64,000 nt of DNA from Blattamonas nauphoetae (GCA_033064195.1 JARBJD010000063.1:124001-188000); one strand, 5' to 3'. Shown: positions 20,109-29,575, numbered from the stretch's first letter. Translations and numbers: made by a program. Notes: a model not told the origin generated them from the sequence alone.

Positions 20109-21971
20109 ATGAACTCGCATATAACACATCTGACAAACAAAAGAACTGGAGCATCATCATTGACTGGAAATACAACAGGAAATGTAAAATATACCCGAGA
20201 CGATATTGGTCAAATACAACAGCAATTAATGTCTGAACATCACATCAATTATCTTCTGAACGATGGAGCACACAGTACTTCTATTCAGGAGTTGAAACCA
20301 TCAGAGAATTCACGCTTCTACAAAGGACAAGAGATAATCATTCCACTGACAGGCAATCAGGACATTTGTCAAATTGATGATTCTTTCATTACGTTCACAA
20401 TGACTGCAACATTGAGAGTCAACAATTGGCAAACAACTGCTGGAAAAATTGGTTCGTACATGAATGAGAGAATCTTCATCTTCGTTGGACTCAAGCATTC
20501 AGCATCAATCTTTCGTGACCTTACTGTTCTTCACAACAATCAAAGAATAATCAGCACAACAACCAATGATGTATCAATGGAGTCTCACATCTACAATATG
20601 ATCAAACCGAAGAGTCAATTGGAGAATCGGAAACATTGTCACACACCTTGGCAGAATGCTTGGAATCACGATGAATCTGTTGCTGGTGTTTATATTCCTT
20701 TATCAGACTTCACAACAACATCAGGAACAGGAATATTCAAAGACACAATCGATGTCCCAATTCGTGTGTCAATAAATCTTGAAGATCTTCTCATTTTTTC
20801 AGGCATGACTGACTATCCTCGGTGTCTCTTCGGAGATCTGAAACTCAGCGTGCACATCAATGAAGATGCATTCGTTTGTTGCCCTGTGAATCCTGAACTG
20901 ACATTGAACAATACACTTTCATCAATTGTTAATAGAACGACAACAGCACCAAAGATTCGAGAATCCACTCTCAATTGCATTCAACATCGTCCATATTTTC
21001 TAAATACTCCTGTCACCTTGTGCACAAAGAATTTCGTTCAAATCGGTCAATCATTTCTACAACCAACAGTAACTCAAGATATTGTTTATAATTCAGCTGG
21101 AACAGTCACAAAAGAACCAGAATTTGCGAATCAGTACATATCATTGAACAATATTGATTATCGCATTGATGACGTGTATTGCATGAGTTCTGGATACAAA
21201 ATGAAGGAAATTGCGAAAGAGAATCTGAAGCAGATGTATCAGAATCGTCCCGGAACGATACCAGCAGAAAAGATTTCATTCTATCCATTTCAGAAGACAC
21301 CAACAGCATCAGGAATTGATTGCACTCAGCAAATGGTTCTCGTGAATGCCAAAGATATCATGCTCCTCTTTCGTCACTACGATAATGAAGTCACTTGTTT
21401 TCACAATCCAATGCAGAAGAATATCCAAGTGAATCTACTCAACAAGTATTATCCAGAGCAACCAACAACAACGATTGGAGCTCGCTTCTATCAATTTGCA
21501 TTGTCAACTCTCAATCTCGATTCGTATCTGACTGTTCCTGATGATTTGGAGCGATCACTGACAGATTCTCTCGTTGAAGAGAAACTCACTGGTGATGGTT
21601 CATATTCTGGTGAAACAATGACAAGAGTGCGACCGATTCATGACAACACTGACTTCCTTTTGTGCTTTCCTACTCAGAGAAGTGGATGTCCAACAAACTG
21701 TAATGATTCCATCAGTTCCAGAGGTCAGAATGTTCCAGTCACTTTGAGATCTCAACCAATATATCAAGGCAATATTGACACATACTATAATGTTTACAAC
21801 CCTAGTGAAAGTGGTGGTAATATGACAACATTTACGCATCCTCCAGCACCTATATTAGCTACTACTGCCACAACGTGGTGGGTATTACGATATAGTAGTG
21901 GTGAACCAAGAGTCGAATACTATCCAAATCATACATTGAAAGCACTACACAAAGATTTGGGAATCTTGTAG
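20109..21971 (+). CDS. Polinton major-capsid-like protein, paralogue 1
   Basis: 620 residues, strand-rich. It shares with the next gene a chain of matching blocks: FVGLKHSASIFRDLTVLHNN against FYGYKSSSDAIRDMRLVDSQ; GDLKLSVHINEDAFVCCPV against GNLRLRFHLTTDSLVYCPI; and the ends PPAPILATTATTWWVLRYSS against PPPPILAIHQATYWLFWIEN. Size, strand content and place beside the packaging ATPase fit a double jelly-roll capsid protein, the known Polinton shell. The fold is inferred, not seen. Confidence 0.65.
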   Translation: MNSHITHLTNKRTGASSLTGNTTGNVKYTRDDIGQIQQQLMSEHHINYLLNDGAHSTSIQELKPSENSRFYKGQEIIIPLTGNQDICQIDDSFITFTMTATLRVNNWQTTAGKIGSYMNERIFIFVGLKHSASIFRDLTVLHNNQRIISTTTNDVSMESHIYNMIKPKSQLENRKHCHTPWQNAWNHDESVAGVYIPLSDFTTTSGTGIFKDTIDVPIRVSINLEDLLIFSGMTDYPRCLFGDLKLSVHINEDAFVCCPVNPELTLNNTLSSIVNRTTTAPKIRESTLNCIQHRPYFLNTPVTLCTKNFVQIGQSFLQPTVTQDIVYNSAGTVTKEPEFANQYISLNNIDYRIDDVYCMSSGYKMKEIAKENLKQMYQNRPGTIPAEKISFYPFQKTPTASGIDCTQQMVLVNAKDIMLLFRHYDNEVTCFHNPMQKNIQVNLLNKYYPEQPTTTIGARFYQFALSTLNLDSYLTVPDDLERSLTDSLVEEKLTGDGSYSGETMTRVRPIHDNTDFLLCFPTQRSGCPTNCNDSISSRGQNVPVTLRSQPIYQGNIDTYYNVYNPSESGGNMTTFTHPPAPILATTATTWWVLRYSSGEPRVEYYPNHTLKALHKDLGIL

Positions 21972-22002
21972 AGACAAAACAGGAAAAGAAATTATTGATA
22001 TT

Positions 22003-22019
22003 GTATTTTTTATTTTTCT
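22003..22019 (+). promoter_or_regulatory. T-rich start-proximal motif before 22024
   Basis: GTATTTTTTATTTTTC, five bases before the ATG. Confidence 0.6.
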
Positions 22020-22023
22020 ATAA

Positions 22024-23700
22024 ATGAGAAGTATCAGAGCAAATCAATCCAAACCAACATCGACATTAATTGAGCAAATTGAAGTGCAATCATACATGCC
22101 AAAACAGTGGGATTCGGAGCCACATGTATATTCAATTCAGGAAATTCATCCAACAAATCCTCCTATGCCATGCAGAATTGGAGATGAGATTGAAGTTCCA
22201 TTGTGCTATGACGGTCATGATGTGACTGAGTTTGCGAAGAGTCATTTGCGAATTGATCTCACCGTTACTGTTCCGTTTCATCAACCAACAATGCATTTTC
22301 AAGGAGGAGCTGAAGTCTACGGAATGTTCTACGGATACAAATCATCATCAGATGCCATTCGAGACATGAGACTCGTCGACAGTCAAGGGAACATCATTGA
22401 CAATTCACTCCAGAACAATCACATTCATGAATCATTCCTGTATCACACATTCAAGTCGTATGAAGAGAAAAACAATATGAAGCATTGCTACAGTCTTTGG
22501 GAAAATGTACAGAGAATGGATCCGAGTGTCTGTGGATACTATCACTCTCCAATCGAGGATCCAGAGACTCCAACGATCACATTTACTATTCCGTTGGTGA
22601 TTCCATTTGTGAATCTCCTTCCACTGAGTACCTTTGATCAGTATCCAAATTCCATCTTTGGCAATCTGCGTTTGAGATTTCATTTAACAACTGATTCACT
22701 CGTGTATTGTCCGATTCGATTATCAACTGTCATTCGCAAAAATCTTGAGAATGCTCGCGATCGAAAGCCAGATAGGTTATTGGGTGAAATGACAAATCGT
22801 CCTCAGATGGATTTTATGCGTGAAGGAGAATACACCAATGTGACACAGGAATTCACCCAATTGGGAAATCCGATATTACAATTTGATGTTTATGAGGATG
22901 CTCCAATTCCGGAGTATCGTACCGAATCAGTCGTTTCATCTGTTCTGAATTCATCAGTGGACAAAGTAACGTCAATTTGCTATGGATATCAAATCACAGA
23001 TGCAACAAAACAATCTCTCATCAACACGTATTCAAAGACATTGTATGTCTTGAAAGCTGAAAGAATTGACACACAATCATTTCAATCAAAAGCAAATGCA
23101 ATGGGAGTGAGATCAAACATCAGTATCAAACTCAACAATCTCATGAATCTGATGTGCATATTCCCTGAAAGACCGAATGAGTGTACTGTGTTCAGAAATC
23201 CTCATTATGTTGGTCAATTTGAAATGCTTGGATCCAACTTTCCCAATTTCCCGATGTCAACAATCTCACCAGAGTTCTATCAGATGATGATGGTGAATGG
23301 TGATTTCATTGGTTGTTCAGCAACAGAAGAATTTGAAAATTCCATTTGTATGCCACGTACGTTTGACTTCAAAGGAATCGAATACAAGATGAATAGAGCT
23401 GTAACAGATGCGACTTCTTTCACATTTATGGTTCCAACAGATCGAAGTGAAATCGCTGGTGGAGAAGAAGGAATCTCAACATCAGAGTCTGTCAACATTG
23501 TCTACCGAGGAACACCAATCAAACAAGGTGAACAAGATCCATATTTCACATCAACTCCTGAAGGTCCGCCTCCACCGATTTTGGCAATACATCAGGCAAC
23601 ATACTGGTTGTTCTGGATTGAGAATGGACAACCACGAGTTCGATATGTCATTGATCGTCGTCTTCAAGAAGCATATGAAGAAGTGAAGAGAGGATATTAA
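22024..23700 (+). CDS. Polinton major-capsid-like protein, paralogue 2
   Basis: 558 residues, about 60 shorter than its upstream sister and clearly related along its whole length (shared blocks listed there). Known Polintons usually pair one large capsid protein with one smaller single jelly-roll vertex protein. Here both are large and related, so the second could be a duplicated shell protein or one that has taken over the vertex role. Which of the two is the main shell protein cannot be told from sequence alone. Confidence 0.65.
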   Translation: MRSIRANQSKPTSTLIEQIEVQSYMPKQWDSEPHVYSIQEIHPTNPPMPCRIGDEIEVPLCYDGHDVTEFAKSHLRIDLTVTVPFHQPTMHFQGGAEVYGMFYGYKSSSDAIRDMRLVDSQGNIIDNSLQNNHIHESFLYHTFKSYEEKNNMKHCYSLWENVQRMDPSVCGYYHSPIEDPETPTITFTIPLVIPFVNLLPLSTFDQYPNSIFGNLRLRFHLTTDSLVYCPIRLSTVIRKNLENARDRKPDRLLGEMTNRPQMDFMREGEYTNVTQEFTQLGNPILQFDVYEDAPIPEYRTESVVSSVLNSSVDKVTSICYGYQITDATKQSLINTYSKTLYVLKAERIDTQSFQSKANAMGVRSNISIKLNNLMNLMCIFPERPNECTVFRNPHYVGQFEMLGSNFPNFPMSTISPEFYQMMMVNGDFIGCSATEEFENSICMPRTFDFKGIEYKMNRAVTDATSFTFMVPTDRSEIAGGEEGISTSESVNIVYRGTPIKQGEQDPYFTSTPEGPPPPILAIHQATYWLFWIENGQPRVRYVIDRRLQEAYEEVKRGY

Positions 23701-23715
23701 TGATTAAACAGTTTT

Positions 23716-23730
23716 GATTTTTTATTTTTG
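23716..23730 (+). promoter_or_regulatory. T-rich start-proximal motif before 23743
   Basis: GATTTTTTATTTTTG, twelve bases before ATG 23743. It favours that ATG over the upstream TTG at 23728. Confidence 0.55.
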
Positions 23731-23742
23731 CTAAAAAGAACG

Positions 23743-24153
23743 ATGGTCAAACGTTATTTCTCAATTCAGAATTCTCACACTGCTCAACTCCCTCCTGATT
23801 TTACCAATTCAAGAAAACAAAAATACATCTACTTCCTCGACTGCAAACTCATCCATGTGAGGGAGGAAATTGATGGTTCAACAACAGTCATCTCAAAAGA
23901 CATTCCACAGCACATCACAATCCATGGAGATTGGATTCAGACTGATGCACACAATGATTCATATGTTGCCTTCTGTAACGAACAGATTGCGAAGCGAAAG
24001 AAGTGGGAATTGAGCACTCGACAATCAATGGTGAAGATCTGGTTCAAAGACAGTTCTGGTGAATCAATCGAGATGGAAACAACGGAGACAATCAATGGAA
24101 AAATAATCAAAGAGTATTATGAATTCCTTGTTGATCTCATGTTGGAATATTAA
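23743..24153 (+). CDS. Polinton protein, about 136 residues, unknown
   Basis: Mixed strand/helix protein (KYIYFLDCKLIHVREEID near the start, Trp- and Thr-rich middle). It is the last plus-strand gene of the late cluster and ends against the fibre-like region. It is too short for a standard single jelly-roll vertex protein. Role unknown. Confidence 0.5.
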   Translation: MVKRYFSIQNSHTAQLPPDFTNSRKQKYIYFLDCKLIHVREEIDGSTTVISKDIPQHITIHGDWIQTDAHNDSYVAFCNEQIAKRKKWELSTRQSMVKIWFKDSSGESIEMETTETINGKIIKEYYEFLVDLMLEY

Positions 24154-24163
24154 TCAGTGAATA

Positions 24164-25057
24164 CTATTTTTGCATAAGTTCATTTATGAGTGTCTGTTGT
24201 TGTCCGACGATGTTACTCAGTTCCTGAATGGCTTTCACGCAGAAGCAAGAGAGTTCTGCATAGTCAACTTGAAGACAATCTGGATTCAAATCATTCACGA
24301 CTTCGGGAAATATTTCTTGGATCTGCTGTGCAATCACACCAATGTGTTTCTTCTCACTTTCCTTCTTCAGACATTCACATTTCTCTTTGCAGTTCTTCAA
24401 GTGCTCTTCATCAGTCTCATTCGCAATTTGTTTTGTCACTTTTGTGATCTTCGAGTCGAATGTGTTGAATTGGTACTGCACAATTTCCACTTTATTCAAT
24501 TGTTCAAGAACATTGGGGTATGGTTCAATATTTCTTTTGACTCTTCTGTCTGACAGTTGAGAAAAACTTCAAGTTGGTGATATTGAAAACACTCCTGAAC
24601 CAGAATCCTCGTCGTAGTAATACAATGCTGGGGTGTCACACGGAGACCACATAATTATGCCGTCACCATTGAACTGAATTCCAGAAGTTTCTGCAATCGA
24701 TTGCGATATTGATATGCTAGACTTAAATGTTGATGCCGGATATGTTCCAGGATACTTCGGAAGTGATCCCTCTGATATATTCCATTTCGCTCCATTCACA
24801 TTAATCAATCCTCCAATTATTGGTGTCGCAATACCAGCTGAACAAGTGATTGATCCATTTGTTGAAACGATGTTTTGGATTGAGGATATTGCAGTCTGCT
24901 GTGCATCAATTGTCTTCTTAAGTGTGTCAACTTCTTCCTGATTCGTTTCTAATTCCGTCTGTAGTGAGTGAATGACTGCTGCATTCTCAGTGATCGTCGA
25001 AAGATTATGATCAATCATTTTCTCAATCATTTGTGAATTGTATTTTTGTCGATTCAT
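24164..25057 (-). other. Polinton fibre-like region with S74 chaperone domain
   Basis: The C-terminal part (24164 to about 24560) holds the Peptidase_S74 intramolecular chaperone hallmarks: SDRRVKRNIEPY, HIGVIAQQIQEIFPEVV and LQVDYAELSCFCVKAIQEL. This domain is known from phage tail spikes and fibres, where it trimerises the fibre and then cuts itself off. The N-terminal part begins with a coiled coil (HSLQTELETNQEEVDTL) followed by a Ser/Gly-rich strand region, as in trimeric fibres. The region looks interrupted about once. It would be a receptor-binding spike of the virion. Confidence 0.75.
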
Positions 25058-25137
25058 TTTTTATTTGCTCTTTCATTGAAATTAAAAAAGACAAAAATAG
25101 CCGTTGAGCAGTTCCTGTTCATGTTCGTGTAAGTTTC

Positions 25138-25412
25138 CTATGGACACCCCGATACCCCTTTGGGGACGATCTATCTCAATCCTTCTCAATGACTGCTACG
25201 CTCTCACAGAGAATAGCGAAGTCCTTGAAGGGATAAGTCTTGGGTGGGCATGATTTCCGGACAAATTCATTGAAAAGAATCTGAAGCCAACATGAACCCC
25301 GGGGACAATCTTTCGATCATCCGTCTCCAATCCAACCTTCAATTCGTTCTACGCATCAGTCACGAGGGCACCATTTTGCCTGAGTATCTTGGAACGTTAC
25401 GTCGTGGTCTCA
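25138..25412 (-). repeat. 270-bp arm repeat, unpaired third copy
   Basis: Lies just inside the right arm, with no partner on the left side. More diverged than the four arm copies. Confidence 0.7.
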
Positions 25413-25492
25413 CACTTGCACAAACTGGACCAACTCCTCATATGCAAAACAAAAAAATCCAAATAAAAAAAACAGCGTTAATTTTGTGAACA

Positions 25493-25810
25493 TCAGAAAC
25501 ACCCCAAATTCTTCTCTGATGGAACAGGAACTTGCTTGTACTCACCAACGAGCTCACAGTTGTACTTCCTCAGTTCATTCTCCACAAACGATTGAGTGTA
25601 GTGTCGACGTTGTGACATGTGTGGTCTGTTCCCTTGATTCCACAACTTTGGCTTTATTCTCCACTCAACTCCTTCATGAACATAGATGACTGGGATATTG
25701 TGTCTGACATACTCAGAGACAAGTTCACAGTTCTCTTCTTTCATTGACTGAATCAAAGCTTGCTTGGCATCTGTTCGACGTCGTTCATATGTAGTATTCA
25801 CTGTTGCCAT
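25493..25810 (-). CDS. Polinton arm protein, inverted copy, 105 residues
   Basis: Identical to the 9807-10142 gene over its first 100 or so residues. The C-terminus differs because arm homology ends inside the gene (left ...KNLVVLKF, right ...KNLGCF). Both copies keep the upstream T-rich motif, so two nearly identical proteins may be made. Confidence 0.6.
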   Translation of the reverse strand: MATVNTTYERRRTDAKQALIQSMKEENCELVSEYVRHNIPVIYVHEGVEWRIKPKLWNQGNRPHMSQRRHYTQSFVENELRKYNCELVGEYKQVPVPSEKNLGCF

Positions 25811-26020
25811 TTAATACAAATTAAAAAATCAAAAAAATAAAAATCATAAATGAAATGTGAAGTGAGGTGTTGGAACTTTTTATTTCTTGTTCCTTGTTGT
25901 GCCAGCTTTCATCTTGCTTCTTTCTTTTTTTGTTTCTTTCTTCTTTGCAATACCTGCTTTCGGCTTCTTCATTCATTCAATTCATCATTCAAGTCTTCAT
26001 CATTCAATCATTCATTCAAG

Positions 26021-26285
26021 TTTGTATGATTGTACCGTAGGACAACCCGATACTCCTTTGGGGATCAATCTATCATGATCCTACTCAATGACTGCTGCTG
26101 GCGAAGTCCTTGAAGGGTTAAGTCTTGGGTGGGCATGATTTACGGGCACATCTAAGTGCGGCCAACATGAACCCCGGGGCGGATTCCTAGAAATCCACCG
26201 TCTCCAATTCAACCTTCAATTCGTTCTACGCATCAATCACGAGGGCACCATTTTGCCTGAGTATCAAGGGAAATTACGTCGAGGT
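26021..26285 (-). repeat. 270-bp arm repeat, mirror of copy 2
   Basis: Inverted equivalent of 9332-9595. Confidence 0.8.
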
Positions 26286-26366
26286 ATCATTCTTCAACTT
26301 GTCATTCAATCATTCATCATTCAAGTCTTCATCGTTCAATCGTTCATCATTTCCTTTTTCAAGTTT

Positions 26367-26632
26367 TTGTATGATTGTACCGTAGGACAACCCGATACTC
26401 CTTTGGGGATCACTCTATCATGATCCTACTCAATGACTACTGCTGGCGAATTCCTTGAAGGGCTAAGGTATTGGGGGGGCATGATATCCGGTCACATTGA
26501 AGTGATGCCCACAGTGAACCCCCGGGGACAACCTCCCAGTTCGTCCCGCTCCAATCCAACCTTCAATTCGTTCTACGCATTAGCCACGAGGGCACCATTT
26601 TGCCTGAGTATCAAGGGAAATTACGTCGAGGT
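26367..26632 (-). repeat. 270-bp arm repeat, mirror of copy 1
   Basis: Inverted equivalent of 8985-9250. Confidence 0.8.
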
Positions 26633-26759
26633 TTCATACTTCAACTTTTTTGGAAATTTTGAATTTTTGAGTTTTGAATTTTTGAAATTTGAATTTTTGA
26701 ATTTTTGAATTTTTGAATTTTTGTTGTGAACGTTTTGAAATTTTGCCGAAAGTTTTGCC

Positions 26760-26845
26760 GATGGCGGGATTCGATCCCACGGCTCAAAGGCCGAGTGTAC
26801 CTTTAGACCTCCCGCTCTACCTACTGTGCTAGGAGGTCCTGGAAA
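26760..26845 (-). ncRNA. tRNA-like sequence (right arm)
   Basis: Mirror of 8780-8862, with A and B boxes intact. Confidence 0.5.
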
Positions 26846-26879
26846 TGCCAGATTTTTCCAATGCCTTGTACCTCGAATT

Positions 26880-27365
26880 TTCAGATCTGCTATATATTCC
26901 TTTTTTTGTCCACCTTTCTACCCTCGTTAAAAAGCACGACTTTTTCACGGGAGCGACTTTTGCTATATATTGATTTTTTCGTCACATTTTCAAATTTTCC
27001 AATCTACTATATATTGATTTTTTTGGTCACTTTTTTTACCCTCGTTAAAAAGCACGACTTTTTCACGGGAGCGACTTTTGCTATATATTGATTTTTTCGT
27101 CACATTTTCAAATTTTCAAATCTACTATATATTGATTTTTTTGGTCACTTTTTTTACCCTCGTTAAAAAGCACGACTTTTTCACGGGAGCGACTTTTGCT
27201 ATATATTGATTTTTTCGTCACATTTTCAAATTTTCAAATCTACTATATATTCCTTCTTTTGGTCACTTTTTTTACCCTCGTTAAAAAGCACGACTTTTTC
27301 ACGTCAGTAATTTTACTATATATTGAATTTATTGACAAAGTTTTCAAATTTTAAATCTGCTATAT
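26880..27365. repeat. 118-bp tandem repeat array, four units (right arm)
   Basis: CCCTCGTTAAAAAGCACGAC recurs at about 26921, 27039, 27157 and 27275. Confidence 0.85.
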
Positions 27366-27445
27366 AGTCTCGCCAGAGGCTTCGAACCCTCACGGGTGAG
27401 AGGACTTTTTCGGGTACAAGGCTTCTGATTTTTCGGAATATTTTC

Positions 27446-27540
27446 AAGACCGGATAGTTTAGTGGTAGTAGTGAGTGCACGCACTACGACTACTAAGCTG
27501 AAGGTCCCAAGTTCAATTCCTGGCGGAAGCATTTAATTTC
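27446..27540 (+). ncRNA. tRNA-like sequence (right arm, outer)
   Basis: Mirror of 6150-6245: TAGTTTAGTGG A box, AGTTCAATTCC B box. Confidence 0.45.
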
Positions 27541-27924
27541 ACATATCACTGCCCTTTGGCATGGTCTAGGCCCTTGGCAAGACCAACGTACGTCTCCGGA
27601 TCTCAAACCGATAAAAATGAGTTCCGATGCCGGTCTAAAAGGGACCGATGAGAAGGGTCGCAACCTTCGGAACCTTGAAAAAATACACCAGCTTCCGCCA
27701 AAATCAAGGTTTTTGCTTTTTTGAAAATTTTTGAAAATTTGCTTCAACTTGAAAGTATGAAGTAACTGAACTCTGGAAGAGAATATTTCTCTAAGTTTGA
27801 CAACTTTCTGAAATGAAAATGACTTTTACTTCAAGTATTTTCTGAATTGTCAATCGGCATGGAGAAAAAGCATTGGAAGTGGTGTCTCTGCCAACGTGGT
27901 TCCCAATTCGCCTTCTATACTACT

Positions 27925-27930
27925 GTCGAA
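27925..27930. repeat. Target-site duplication of the Polinton, right copy
   Basis: GTCGAA, as at 5766-5771. Confidence 0.9.
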
Positions 27931-29432
27931 CTCGTCTGGCGCGACAGTCAAATCGGAGAGGGGCGATGTCGAGCAGACGAAGATGGAGTCGAGCTCGAAG
28001 CTGGTCTGGCCTTTCCTGAACTCGCGTCGCTGCTCCTCCATTTTAGTGGCACGGTGTTGAGTCTGTGAAGATCTCGCCGTCGACGTTGATTTCGGAGGCG
28101 TTGGAGAAGGGCGTGATGGACGGAGAGGGGGGGCCTGTTGTGAAGTCTTTCGAAGACTAACTTTCTGGGAGGGCGAGTGAGGGAGCGACGGCGTCTGTGT
28201 GGGGAGGGACGACTGTGCTTGCGGGATGAGCACCCGCTGCGGGAAATGTGTGGCGCGGGAAGGCCAGGGCGGACGGGCTGGTGAATATGAGCGGGAGGGG
28301 ACGGTGGATTGCTGGCGATTGGAACATCGGAAGTTTGAGGGACGTGGTTTGCCTGCGGTGTGCAGGGCCTCCCGTTGTTCGTCGGAGAGACTGAGAAGGC
28401 CACGCTGCCCCCTGACCGAGCCCGGGTGAGCGAGTAGGAGAGGGGATGGGCGGGGAGTGATGTGGGAGGAGGGAAGTCGAGGCAGTGGATTGGCTGAGAG
28501 CGGGACGGAGGAATGTTCCTTGTCGTCGGATCATCATCCGCTTCGGCTGTGCCTGCGGAGGAGGAAGAGTACCCTGTTGATCATCTTTGGCGGACGGAGA
28601 CATTGGAACGTCGGCGGGAGCTGGCGGCAGGCCTTGTTGGGAGAGGGCGGGACGGAGGAACGTGCCTTGGCGTTTGATCATCATCCGTTTGGGCTGTGGT
28701 TGTGGGGGAGGAAGAGTACACTGTTGATCATCTTTGGCGGACGGAGATGTTGCGGATCGGGAAGGATGGAATGAGTGGGAGGTTTAGCGAGTGTTTGGAG
28801 CGTCTGTTGAGAGATATTGAGTCGTAGGAAAGTTCTTGGTCGTTTGAGCATCGTGAAGTGATGATCCATCGTGTCTGACTGCTCTGGATTTATCGTCGAG
28901 CTATTTCTTGATGACTGTGGAGAGCTGTCCAATAAAAGGGGATTCATTGACTCGGATATATCTCTTAGATCATCGAAAATGATATTCAATACTATTGGAA
29001 TGGTGATGAACGATGCAAAGAACCCGAAGTGAGAGGGTCATGTATCGTGTTGTTTCGACAGTAGTCGGGAAAATTATCAAGGAATGGAGGATTTTGAGTA
29101 GTTTGGCGATGTTAGTTCAATAAGTTTCTCAAACAGATCTCTAGAGAACTAGGTGATCACGGTTTCTTGAAATGTGTTGACGAGCTTGTTTGCTGAAGAG
29201 GTAATAAATTCACCAATTTGTGGTTGGGATGGAGAAGTGGTGTTATATGGCAAATCAGGCATCAGTGATTGATAATTTGGAGATAGAAGATGAATGGAAT
29301 TTGTAGACCCATTCTTTCAAAAAACGTTCCGACTATTTTAAATCACATGTAGAAAACCTAAATATTGCACCTCGTTTCTAATACACCTCCCTTTGACTCA
29401 CTGTCGCTATCCTAGGACTATCAAGTTTGTTC
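27931..29432 (-). other. Host-like cargo of T2, right part, Pro/Ser-rich with tandem coding repeat
   Basis: On the minus strand the reading is Pro/Ser/Arg-rich and holds RRQGTFLRPALSQ twice, each after PPPQAQPKRMM-like or similar Pro/Gln text, with a worn third unit (RPRTFLRLNISQQ). The DNA period is about 150 bp (28497-28800). The end of the gene is cut by the Polinton at 27931 and would have run on into 5771 and below. From about 29000 to 29432 nothing coding is seen. Function unknown. Confidence 0.45.
28497..28800 (-). repeat. About 150-bp tandem repeat inside the Pro/Ser-rich frame
   Basis: Two close units and a decayed third, each with GATCATCTTTGGCGGACGGA. Confidence 0.7.
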
Positions 29433-29479
29433 CGAATAAAAACGGGTTTATATTTAAAAACGGGTTTGTGGAGGGTCTA
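29433..29479 (-). repeat. Right terminal inverted repeat of T2
   Basis: Complement begins TAGACCCTCCACAAACCCG; followed by TA. Confidence 0.75.
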
Positions 29480-29496
29480 TAAGCTGTGGCAAAAAA

Positions 29497-29575
29497 GTTG
29501 TGCTCGGCGGGAGTCGAACCCCGAGCACAACAGTCGACAGAGGGGTTGGCTACCGCTAGGCCAAACGCGCCGCAC
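29497..29575 (-). ncRNA. tRNA-like sequence next to the T2 right end
   Basis: Minus strand has a full A box (TGGCCTAGCGG) and full B box (GGTTCGACTCC). However, a 9-bp hairpin (TGTGCTCGG/CCGAGCACA) encloses the T-loop and the 5' end does not pair with the 3' end. It is a tRNA-derived pseudogene or SINE head, not a clear tRNA. Confidence 0.45.

Larger units (their letters stand above)
5772..27924. mobile_element. Polinton/Maverick element, nearly whole
   Basis: The element starts AGTAGTATAG and ends with its complement, is flanked by the 6-bp duplication GTCGAA, and has long inverted arms (5772-10111 and 25504-27924). Its genes match the family: protein-primed-type polymerase B region, integrase, FtsK/HerA-type packaging ATPase, jelly-roll-type capsid candidates and small structural proteins. 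No adenain-like protease is recognised. It is AT-rich beside GC-richer host DNA. The arms are almost identical and most frames are open, so insertion looks recent; about two genes look interrupted, roughly one break each. A pogo-like transposon has inserted in the left arm. Confidence 0.93.
25504..27924 (-). repeat. Right terminal inverted repeat arm of the Polinton
   Basis: About 2.42 kb. Complement of the left arm, about 120 bp longer, mostly because of one more 118-bp tandem unit. It lacks the pogo-like insertion and so gives that element's empty site. Confidence 0.9.
3992..29479. mobile_element. Giant TA-flanked inverted-repeat element 'T2' with host-like cargo and an inserted Polinton
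   Basis: Matching inverted ends of about 47 bp lie at 3992-4039 and 29433-29479. Both begin TAG(T/A)CCCTCCACAAACCCG and hold a second AAACCCG box about 19 bp in, then a shared TTTTTATTCG. TA lies at both borders. Inside are about 3.3 kb of GC-rich host-like DNA (4040-5765 and 27931-29432) split by the Polinton. No transposase is seen apart from that of the pogo-like insertion in the Polinton arm. The end design resembles that of the pogo-like transposons here, so it is read as a non-autonomous carrier. The alternative is two unrelated solo ends facing each other. Confidence 0.6.

Noticed and set aside
26433-26708. 91-residue open frame in each Polinton arm
   Set aside because: It lies in the 270-bp repeat; other copies of the repeat do not keep the frame, so it is chance.
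29497-29575. Working tRNA gene
   Set aside because: A and B boxes are good, but the 5' end cannot pair with the 3' end and a 9-bp hairpin encloses the T-loop; kept only as tRNA-like.
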